From assembly GCF_002217755.1 (NCBI RefSeq), contig NZ_BCFL01000027.1:294739-358738 (forward strand): DNA of 64,000 nucleotides. The letters run 5' to 3'. A program made the translations under genes and the position numbers. Of this stretch, positions 1 through 6,127 are shown in pieces. The DNA comes from Streptomyces hyaluromycini. GTDB taxonomy: Bacteria; Actinomycetota; Actinomycetes; Streptomycetales; Streptomycetaceae. The notes under the pieces are model-generated. The model was given only the letters and a program-made list of their open reading frames with translations. It was not told the origin of the DNA and ran no database searches. Numbering within the stretch: the first letter of the stretch is position 1; each line of letters starts with the position of its first letter.

Positions 1-49
1 GCGCGGATTTTTTGTTTTCCTTCCGCCCCGACTTGAGGAAGTGTGGTCG

Positions 50-421
50 ATGCCTGTTTCCACCCGGACACCCGTCGGTCGATGGACGGGTACGGTCACG
101 CACGACGGCGAGGTGGACGAATACACCGTCGCCTTCGCCCCGGACGGCTCGCTCTCGGTCACCACGCGCAAGAGCACCGGCACCGGCTCCTGGACCGTCA
201 CCGGCGACGACTCCCTGGAGTTCTCCCTGCGCGGGGACTTCAACCTCGACGTCACCCAGATCAGCCCCAACGGCCACCGGGCCGCGTACATACAGATCGA
301 CATCACCGCGCGGCACGACGGCGACGCGCTCACCGGCGAGGGCAAGGCCGTCGTGCACGGCCCCGACGACGTCGTGATCTACGCGACGGGTGCCCGCACC
401 GAAGCGCGCCGGGTGTCATGA
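50..421 (+). CDS. small hypothetical protein, likely beta-rich
   Basis: A 123-residue protein of unknown function. A GAGGAA ribosome site at 35-40 sits 9 nt before ATG 50, so this start is preferred over the GTG at 41 that directly follows it. The sequence alternates short hydrophobic and charged stretches (for example WTGTVTHDGEVDEYTVAF), which suggests a small beta-barrel or lipocalin-like fold. It has no signal peptide and no membrane segment. Its stop overlaps the ATG of the next reading frame (ATGA at 418-421), so the two were once translationally coupled. The downstream partner is now only a fragment, so this gene may be an orphan. Reality as a gene is likely; function is unknown. Confidence 0.6.
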   Translation: MPVSTRTPVGRWTGTVTHDGEVDEYTVAFAPDGSLSVTTRKSTGTGSWTVTGDDSLEFSLRGDFNLDVTQISPNGHRAAYIQIDITARHDGDALTGEGKAVVHGPDDVVIYATGARTEARRVS

Positions 422-579
422 CGGACGAAGTCGCCCGGCTCACCGATGTGCTGAGCCTGCGGGACCTCGCCGGACGCTATCCGGCCGGCCTCGACGAGGG
501 CGGTTTCGACGCGACCTGGGCGAGGTCCCTGTTCACCGAGGACATCGAGATGACGTTCCCGGTGGGCAGCCACCGATGA
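418..579 (+). pseudogene. N-terminal fragment of SnoaL-like (NTF2-fold) gene
   Basis: The first 53 codons read as the start of a SnoaL-like/NTF2-fold protein. Helical LTDVLSLRDLAGRYPAGLDE is followed by a Trp-containing turn (FDATWARSLFTED) and the strand IEMTFPVGSH, the usual opening of that fold. Family members run to roughly 130-150 residues, so most of the protein is missing. The frame ends at TGA 577-579 just where antiporter-like coding begins in another frame. This is best explained by a deletion fusing two genes. Coupling to the upstream gene through ATGA shows that it once lay in an operon. Family assignment rests on pattern only. Confidence 0.5.
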
Positions 580-803
580 ACTGCCGGGGTCTGACCGAGC
601 TGATCGTGCTCAACATCGGGCTCGGACCCGGTGTCATCGGGCCCGAGCTGTTCACCGTCCTGGTGCTGATGGCCCTGCTCACCACGGCCATGACCAGCCC
701 CGCGCTGACCCGGATCCGCAAGGGGATCGACGAGGACCTTGAGCGGGAACCGGCCGGAATCGGCCAGGACGAGCCCGTTCTGGAGATCGCGAGAACCCGC
801 TGA
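575..803 (+). pseudogene. C-terminal fragment of CPA2-type cation/proton antiporter
   Basis: From ATG 575 the frame reads MNCRGLTELIVLNIGLGPGV, then a hydrophobic segment PELFTVLVLMALLTTAMTSP and a charged tail. MN-RGL-EL followed by a last membrane helix ending TTAMT-P is the typical end of Kef/CPA2-type cation:proton antiporters in Streptomyces. A full antiporter has about 400 residues and a dozen helices; only about the last 75 residues remain. There is no convincing ribosome site before ATG 575, which is probably an internal Met of the parent protein. The fragment is fused directly to the SnoaL-like remnant, marking a deletion scar. Confidence 0.55.
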
Positions 804-870
804 CCTGCGCCTTCGGGTGCCGCAGTGGCGTCAGCCGCCGACCGGCGAATAGTTCAAGCCCTGATGGTTG

Positions 871-919
871 GTAGATTGCTAGTTGGGAGATTGATAGATA
901 AGTAGGTTGACGATACTCT
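871..919 (+). promoter_or_regulatory. putative promoter/operator of the hemerythrin-MFS operon
   Basis: Unusually AT-rich for this DNA. TTGATA (891-896) and TACTCT (914-919) are separated by 17 nt, a fair sigma-70-type promoter. Around the -35 box a GATTG element recurs (GTAGATTGCTAG, GGGAGATTGATAG). This makes it a plausible site for the MarR-type repressor encoded downstream, but no clean palindrome is present. The assignment is by inspection only. Confidence 0.35.
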
Positions 920-954
920 CGCAGTGCGACGACGAAGCAGTGAGGGAGAGAACG

Positions 955-1614
955 ATGAGCCAGGACTTCAAGAACCTCGACATGACGATGATGTTCGTGA
1001 TCCACGACGCGCTCCGCCGCGAGCTGGAGCGGATCGCCCGGATCACCGCGCGGGTCGACGAGGACCCCCGGCACGTACTGAGCGCGGCGGTCGGCTGGGA
1101 GCTGTTCAAGAAGTTCCTGACCATCCACCACACCTCCGAGGACGTGAAGATCTGGCCGGTCATGGAGGCGGCCCTGGCCGGCCGGAGCTCCGAACTGGCC
1201 CTGCTCGCCGACATGGAGGCCGAGCACGGCGTCATCGACCCGCTGCTCGCCGACATCGACGCGGCCCTGGCCGACCGCGACTCCGGCCTGGAGCGCCTGA
1301 CCGGCCTGACCGACACCCTCTGCACCAAGCTCGGCGGCCACCTCGACCACGAGGAGCGGGACGCCCTGCGGCTGATGGACATCACACTCTCCCAGGAGCA
1401 GTGGGCGGACTTCGCCGCCGAGCAGCGCACCCGGGTCGGCGACGACTCCGCCCGCTACCTGCCCTGGCTGCTCGACGACATCGACGCCGCGAAGGCCGCC
1501 AAGCTCCTCGGCAGCATGCCCGAACCGCTGCGCAACGCCTACGAGAACGACTGGCGCAAGGCCTACCAGGACCTCGACATCTGGACCCCGAAGACCGCCT
1601 CCGCCAGCCGCTGA
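955..1614 (+). CDS. hemerythrin domain-containing protein
   Basis: A 219-residue soluble protein with a four-helix hemerythrin/DUF-type HHE arrangement. Candidate di-iron ligands include His20 in the first helix (FVIHDALRRE), HH with E in TIHHTSEDVKIWPVME, the EAEHGVID motif, and GGHLDHEERDAL near residue 140. Such proteins bind a di-iron centre and are linked to oxygen, NO or redox sensing. A GAGGGAGAG ribosome site (942-950) fixes ATG 955 rather than the in-frame ATG at 907. It is 60 bp from the DHA2 exporter and upstream of a MarR regulator, so it probably belongs to a stress-responsive operon. The role is inferred from family and context. Confidence 0.85.
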   Translation: MSQDFKNLDMTMMFVIHDALRRELERIARITARVDEDPRHVLSAAVGWELFKKFLTIHHTSEDVKIWPVMEAALAGRSSELALLADMEAEHGVIDPLLADIDAALADRDSGLERLTGLTDTLCTKLGGHLDHEERDALRLMDITLSQEQWADFAAEQRTRVGDDSARYLPWLLDDIDAAKAAKLLGSMPEPLRNAYENDWRKAYQDLDIWTPKTASASR

Positions 1615-1674
1615 CCGGACCCCGAGGGTTCCGCTCGACACCCCCCAACCCTGAGACAGACACGGAGACATCCC

Positions 1675-3144
1675 ATGTCGCTGCAAGACCGCACTCAGGC
1701 CGTCCCCAAGGCCGCGGCCCCGCCGCAGCAGGACGGCAGGCCCGGACTCGCGTTACTCGTGATCGCCGCGGCCCAGCTCATGCTCGTCCTCGACAACACG
1801 ATCGTCGCCGTCGCCCTGCCGAGCATGCAGAGCGCCCTCGGGCTCAGCGAGTCCGGCCTCGGCTGGATCGTCACCGCCTACGCCCTGGCCTTCGGCGGTC
1901 TGCTGCTGGCCGGCGGCCGCGCCGGTGACCTCTTCGGCCGCCGCCGGGTCTTCCGCACCGGCCTGGTCCTGTTCACCGCCGCCTCGCTGCTCGGCGGCCT
2001 CGCCCAGAGCGGCGAACTGCTCATCGCCGCCCGCGTGATCCAGGGCGCGGGCGCCGCCATCGCCGCCCCCACCGCCCTGTCCCTGCTGGCCACCACCTTC
2101 CCGGCGGGCCCCGCCCGCAACAAGGCGCTCGGTGTCTACGGCGCGATGGGCGGCCTCGGCTCGGTCGTCGGCCTGCTGCTCGGCGGCGCGCTCACCGAGT
2201 ACCTGAGCTGGCGCTGGGTGATGTTCGTGAACATCCCGATCGCCCTGGCCGTCCTGTTCGGCACCGGCGTTCTCGTCGAGGGCGAGCGCGAGCGCGGCAA
2301 GGTCGACGTGCCCGGCGCACTCACCGCCACCCTGGGCTTCGGCTCGCTCGTCTACGCCATCAACCGCGCCGGCGACAAGGGCTTCGGTGACAGTGTCACC
2401 CTGATCGGCCTGGGCGCCGCGCTCGTCCTGATCCTCGCCTTCGTCCTCGTCCAGCGTGCGAGCAGGGCGCCGATGATCCCGCGCGGCGTGCTCGCCGACA
2501 GGAGCCGGGTCGGCGCCGACCTGATCATGTTCCTGGTCGGTGCGGGCATGCTCGCCACCTTCTACTTCCTGACCCTCTACATGCAGCTGGTCAAGGGCTA
2601 CGCCCCTATGGTCACCGGCGTCGCCTACCTGCCCTTCGCCCTCGGCATGGGCATCGCGGCCGGCGGTCTCGGCCCGCAGCTGCTCGCCAAGCTGCCCGAG
2701 CGCAACGTGATCGCCCTCGGTCTGCTGATCGGCACCGCGGGCATGGTCTGGTTCAGCTTCATCGAGCCCGGCCAGAACCCGTGGGCCGCGCTGCTGCCGG
2801 CCCAGCTGGTCGCCGGTCTCGGCCTCGGCATGGTCTTCGTGGCCGTCACCGTCGTCAGCGTCCGCGGGGTCGCCCCGCAGGCCACCGGCGCGGCCTCGGG
2901 ACTGGTCAACACCGCCCAGCAGATCGGCGGCGCCATCGGCCTGGCCGCCCTCGCCGCGGCGGCCACCGCCATCACCGACCACGAGCTGCCGGGCAGCGTC
3001 CCGCACGCCCTCACCACCGGCTACTCGTACGGGTTCCTGCTCGGCGGCGGCTGCTACCTGCTGGCCCTGATCGTGGCCCTGGCCACCCTCCCGGGTACCC
3101 GCCCCCAGCAGCAGGACGCCGAACACCCGCCCGTCGCCCTGTGA
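1675..3144 (+). CDS. DHA2-type MFS drug exporter
   Basis: A 489-residue membrane protein with about 14 hydrophobic segments, the number typical of the DHA2 (14-TMS) drug:H+ antiporters. The first helix carries the LVLDNTIVAVALPS signature. Motif A is GRAGDLFGRRRVF near residue 85, and an antiporter motif C-like helix follows around residues 120-140 (QGAGAAIAAPTALSLL). GGAGA at 1664-1668 supports ATG 1675. Its place between a hemerythrin gene and a MarR regulator fits inducible efflux of an antibiotic or toxic small molecule. The substrate cannot be read from the sequence. The C-terminus (PGTRPQQQDAEHPPVAL) is cytoplasmic. Confidence 0.9.
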   Translation: MSLQDRTQAVPKAAAPPQQDGRPGLALLVIAAAQLMLVLDNTIVAVALPSMQSALGLSESGLGWIVTAYALAFGGLLLAGGRAGDLFGRRRVFRTGLVLFTAASLLGGLAQSGELLIAARVIQGAGAAIAAPTALSLLATTFPAGPARNKALGVYGAMGGLGSVVGLLLGGALTEYLSWRWVMFVNIPIALAVLFGTGVLVEGERERGKVDVPGALTATLGFGSLVYAINRAGDKGFGDSVTLIGLGAALVLILAFVLVQRASRAPMIPRGVLADRSRVGADLIMFLVGAGMLATFYFLTLYMQLVKGYAPMVTGVAYLPFALGMGIAAGGLGPQLLAKLPERNVIALGLLIGTAGMVWFSFIEPGQNPWAALLPAQLVAGLGLGMVFVAVTVVSVRGVAPQATGAASGLVNTAQQIGGAIGLAALAAAATAITDHELPGSVPHALTTGYSYGFLLGGGCYLLALIVALATLPGTRPQQQDAEHPPVAL

Positions 3145-3255
3145 CCGACCCCGGCGGCCCCGCCCCGACCACTCCGGGCGGGTTCGCCGGTTCCCCGGTG
3201 CCGGTACCGGTGCCGGCCGGGAAGCCGTCGATATACTCGGGCAGGAGGTGCTGCC

Positions 3256-4209
3256 TTGCGGTACGAGAGCGACGACGAGCGCGGCCCGGTGACCCGGACC
3301 GAGCAGACCGCGGAGGTCCCCGGAGTCCTCCCGGACGCCCTCACCGACTTCATCGGCTATCTCCTGCGCCGCGTCTACGCGCAGTTCTCCGCCACCGACG
3401 ACGGCGGCGACAGCGACTCCCGCGACTTCCTGGTCCTCGACGCGCTCACCGGCCGCGACTGGGAGTCCCAGCTCGACCTCGCGGAGCGGCTCGGCATCAA
3501 CCGCACCATCATGGTCGGCGTCATCGACCGCCTTGAGGCCCGCGACGAGGTCCGGCGCACCCGCAACCCCGACAACCGGCGCCAGTACGTGCTCTCCCTG
3601 ACCGACACGGGACGCGAGGCCGTGGAGGCCAGCCGGCGGGCGGTCGCCGAGCGGGACGCCCGGCTCACCGCCGTACTGACGGACGAGGAGACCGCCCGGC
3701 TCGACGAGCTGCTCGGCCGGCTGCTGCCCGAGTCGGCGCAGCCGCTCGTGCAGGGCACCGAGTACCTGGTCGCGCAGGCCCACCACCGGCTGCGCAAGCT
3801 CGGTGACGACCAGCTGGCAGGCACCGGTCTGAGGGTGCGGCACTACGGCCCGCTGTCCGCTCTCGACGTGCTCGGGCCCATCGCCCAGCAGCGGCTCGCC
3901 GAACTGCTCGCCATCACCGGGCCCGCCGCCTCCCAGCTCGTCGACGAACTCGTCAGACTGGGCCTGGTGCGCCGGGGCCGCGACCCGCACGACCGGCGCC
4001 GGTACGCCCTGGAGGTGACCGACCTCGGCCGAGAGCAGCTCGGGGTCGTGGCCGGAGCCGTCGCGGGACTCGCCGCGGACGTCTCCGCCATGCTCGGTCC
4101 CGGCGGCGAGGACGAACTGCGCGGACTGCTGCTGAAACTCCTCGCCCCGACGCATTCCGGCCCGGCATTCGCGGAGAACACCAAGCCATCTGTCCCCGCC
4201 AGGGGTTGA
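3256..4209 (+). CDS. tandem MarR-family regulator (two fused MarR domains)
   Basis: A 317-residue protein with two consecutive MarR-type winged-helix units. Domain 1 covers about residues 22-155: recognition helix GINRTIMVGVIDRLEARDEV and wing RRTRNPDNRRQYVLSLTDTG. Domain 2 covers about 165-300: TGPAASQLVDELVRLGLV and wing RRGRDPHDRRRYALEVTDLG. Ordinary MarR proteins are about 150 residues and act as dimers, so this chain probably forms an intramolecular pseudo-dimer. AGGAGG at 3243-3248, 7 nt before TTG 3256, fixes the unusual start. It follows the hemerythrin and MFS genes by 111 bp and likely regulates them. A strong hairpin terminator follows. Confidence 0.85.
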   Translation: MRYESDDERGPVTRTEQTAEVPGVLPDALTDFIGYLLRRVYAQFSATDDGGDSDSRDFLVLDALTGRDWESQLDLAERLGINRTIMVGVIDRLEARDEVRRTRNPDNRRQYVLSLTDTGREAVEASRRAVAERDARLTAVLTDEETARLDELLGRLLPESAQPLVQGTEYLVAQAHHRLRKLGDDQLAGTGLRVRHYGPLSALDVLGPIAQQRLAELLAITGPAASQLVDELVRLGLVRRGRDPHDRRRYALEVTDLGREQLGVVAGAVAGLAADVSAMLGPGGEDELRGLLLKLLAPTHSGPAFAENTKPSVPARG

Positions 4210-4280
4210 CCCTCTGGCCAAAGGCTGTCCCGCTTAATTCGGCGGATTCACCGCGCCCTTTTCCAGGCTCTTCGCAGCGC

Positions 4281-4322
4281 CCTTCCGGTTGTTCTCCGGA
4301 AGGGCCACGAGGGGCCTTTTTT
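4281..4322 (+). terminator. rho-independent terminator after the MarR gene
   Basis: Inverted repeat CCTTCCGG (4281-4288) / CCGGAAGG (4296-4303), then a second GGCC/GGCC pairing and a run of six T at 4317-4322. It lies about 70 bp after the MarR stop codon. Stem plus T-run make this a good factor-independent terminator, which is rare in Streptomyces. Confidence 0.65.
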
Positions 4323-4323
4323 C

Positions 4324-4617
4324 ATGCGGATCTCTCCTGCGCCGCACTCAACATGCAGGCGATGTCCCGCCTCGCCCCCGCCGACCGGCTCACCGGCAAC
4401 GGCCTCTGCCAGACGGCCGTTTCAGCTCGCCGGGGTCCTCGCGGTCGCGCTCGTCGCCGCCCTGCTCGCCGCCCACACGCCGGCGCCCGGCACCGGTCCG
4501 GCCGTCGCCTGCCGGCCGGCACTGGCCCTGGTCGCTGCCCTCGGCCTCCTGGGCCTGTTCGTCGGCCTCACCGGCCTGATCCGCACCCCTCCCTCCTCAC
4601 TCCACCACGGGGAATGA
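4324..4617 (+). pseudogene. C-terminal remnant of an MFS transporter
   Basis: From about 4420 the frame reads two membrane helices (FQLAGVLAVALVAALLAA and ALALVAALGLLGLFVGLTGL) linked by AHTPAPGTGPAVACRPAL and ending LHHGE. This looks like the last two segments of an MFS exporter. The preceding sequence is not clearly coding and has no ribosome site, so the gene has lost nearly all of its 5' part. Its stop overlaps the ATG of a following truncated frame (ATGA at 4614-4617). The parent family is inferred from hydrophobicity and motif spacing. Confidence 0.4.
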
Positions 4618-4690
4618 CCATGGACCAGACAACGCAGACCGGGGTCTTCGACGACCTGGACGACGAACTCGACGAAGTGGTGTGTCAACG
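4614..4690 (+). pseudogene. truncated N-terminal reading frame, acidic leader-like
   Basis: ATG 4614 overlaps the stop of the transporter remnant and GGGGAA lies just upstream of the second ATG at 4620. The frame begins MTMDQTTQTGVFDDLDDELD and then loses coding character after about residue 26, where Cys- and Pro-rich nonsense follows. It appears to be the first part of a gene cut off by the same rearrangement that truncated the transporter. The acidic opening resembles the leader of a small precursor peptide, but nothing else supports that idea. Confidence 0.3.
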
Positions 4691-4792
4691 TTGTCCAGAA
4701 GGGTTTCCGGGCCCTCGCTCAAGGTCCGCACCGGGGCGGTCATGTCAGAATGAGGGCGCCCGCCGTTCGTCCGGTCTTCATCGAGGTTGTCC

Positions 4793-5440
4793 GTGTCCCA
4801 GCCCGTCGGCCGAGTGCCGCAGCGTAGCAACGCACGGTCCAACCGGGCGCGGATCCTCGCCACCGCCCGCCAGGAACTCGGCCGGAACCCCGACATCACC
4901 CTGGAGGAGCTGGCCCGCGCCTCCGGTGTCGTACGGCGCACGCTCTTCGGGCACTTCCCGGGGCGGGCCGCGCTGCTGGAAGCCCTGGCCGAGGAGGCCG
5001 CCGAGGCGCTCCAGGCCGCCCTGGCGCGGGAGGCGGAGCCGGCGGAGCCGGCCGACCGGGCCCTCGCGCGCTTCTCCCTGTCGCTGTGGCCGGTGGGCGA
5101 CCGCTACCGGATGCTGCTGGCCCTCGCCCACCGGGACCTGGGCGCGGAGCGGGTCGCCGAGGTCCTCGCACCGGCCCGGGTCCGGGCCACGGCCATCGTG
5201 GAGCGCGGGCAGCGGGACGGCGTCTTCCATCCCCATCTGCCGCCTGCGGTGCTCAGTGCCGCCCTGGAGGGCATGTCGATCGCCCTGCTGGAAGAGGTCA
5301 ACACCGGAGCGTTCGAGGACGACGGCACCCGCACGGCCGTCGCCACGCTCATCGCGGCCGGGGTCCCCGAGAAGCAGGCGCACACCGTGGTCGACGAGGT
5401 CGCCGCCGAGGCCGCGCCGGAGAACCCCGCCGGGACCTGA
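4793..5440 (+). CDS. TetR/AcrR family transcriptional regulator
   Basis: A 215-residue TetR-type repressor. The N-terminal helix-turn-helix spans about residues 15-60: RARILATARQELGRNPDITL, then EELARASGVVRRTLFGHF, the classic TetR recognition helix. The rest is an all-helical ligand-binding and dimerisation domain. GAGG at 4783-4786 lies 6 nt before GTG 4793, which is preferred to TTG 4787. The gene stands alone, after MFS remnants and before a duplicated non-coding block, so its original target may have been the lost transporter. The ligand is unknown. Confidence 0.85.
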   Translation: MSQPVGRVPQRSNARSNRARILATARQELGRNPDITLEELARASGVVRRTLFGHFPGRAALLEALAEEAAEALQAALAREAEPAEPADRALARFSLSLWPVGDRYRMLLALAHRDLGAERVAEVLAPARVRATAIVERGQRDGVFHPHLPPAVLSAALEGMSIALLEEVNTGAFEDDGTRTAVATLIAAGVPEKQAHTVVDEVAAEAAPENPAGT

Positions 5441-5532
5441 ACCGGGCGGCCCCGGGGCCTTCCCCTCTCCCGGCGGCGCACGGGGCGGCCGCCGGGGGCG
5501 TCGGCGGAGCCGTCAGCCGATGTCGGGCAGGG

Positions 5533-5817
5533 GGCGCCGGGCCACCTCGCGGGCGTCGTCCGGCGGTACGCCCGGCATGCGCAGGGCCATCTCGGCGAGG
5601 TCTGCCGCGGCCTCGTCGCCGTCCGCCTCGGGGCGGGCGAACCTCGGCTCCACCAGCCGACCCGTCCGCCGTAGAGGCGCCGGGCCACCTCGCGGGCGTC
5701 GTCCGGCGGTACGCCCGGCATGCGCAGGGCCATCTCGGCGAGGTCTGCCGCGGCCTCGTCGCCGTCCGCCTCGGGGCGGGCGAACCTCGGCTCCACCCAG
5801 CCGACCCGTCCGCCGTG
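5533..5817. repeat. tandem direct duplication, about 143 bp, inside a decayed region
   Basis: The segment starting GGCGCCGGGCCACC at 5533 is repeated from 5676 with nearly perfect identity over about 140 bp. Near the end, copy 1 has CTCCACCAGCC and copy 2 CTCCACCCAGCC. Read on the minus strand it encodes a coding-like stretch around DLAEMALRMPGVPPDDAREV, which ends at a stop near 5515 (RRPLPDIG). No complete gene can be built: the one-base difference puts the two copies in different frames. The whole 5441-6127 interval is best seen as the decayed 3' end of a minus-strand gene with a recent duplication. I see no other gene in it. Confidence 0.75.
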
Positions 5818-6127
5818 GACGCGCCCGACCTGCTCGGCCACCACGCCCGGCTGGGCGCCGCACGCCGGGAGCGGTCCGGGTGCGGGCGCCGCCCTTCCCG
5901 CCGGGTGAACGAGCCGTCGTACGGGTTCCGCAGTGGTGCGTGGTCGCGTGGTCGCGTGGCCGGCGGGACTACGTGGTTCACGGGATGCGATGCCGTCGGG
6001 CGCGGAAGAAAGCTGGGGGCGTGCTGTCCGGGTACCTGGAGAGCTCCGATCGCGTGGCGACCGCTCGCCCTCTCTTCCACGGCCCGGGGAGCGCACTCGG
6101 GCACCGGACGACGAGCGTGGGAGTTGA

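Noticed and set aside
1753..4221. 822-codon open frame on the minus strand
   Set aside because: Shadow of the MFS and MarR genes; composition is Gly/Arg/Gln-rich nonsense and no start signal is present.
4614..4690. RiPP precursor peptide
   Set aside because: No modifying enzyme or transporter gene of a RiPP cluster is near, no core peptide is recognisable and the frame runs on without a stop near a leader length.
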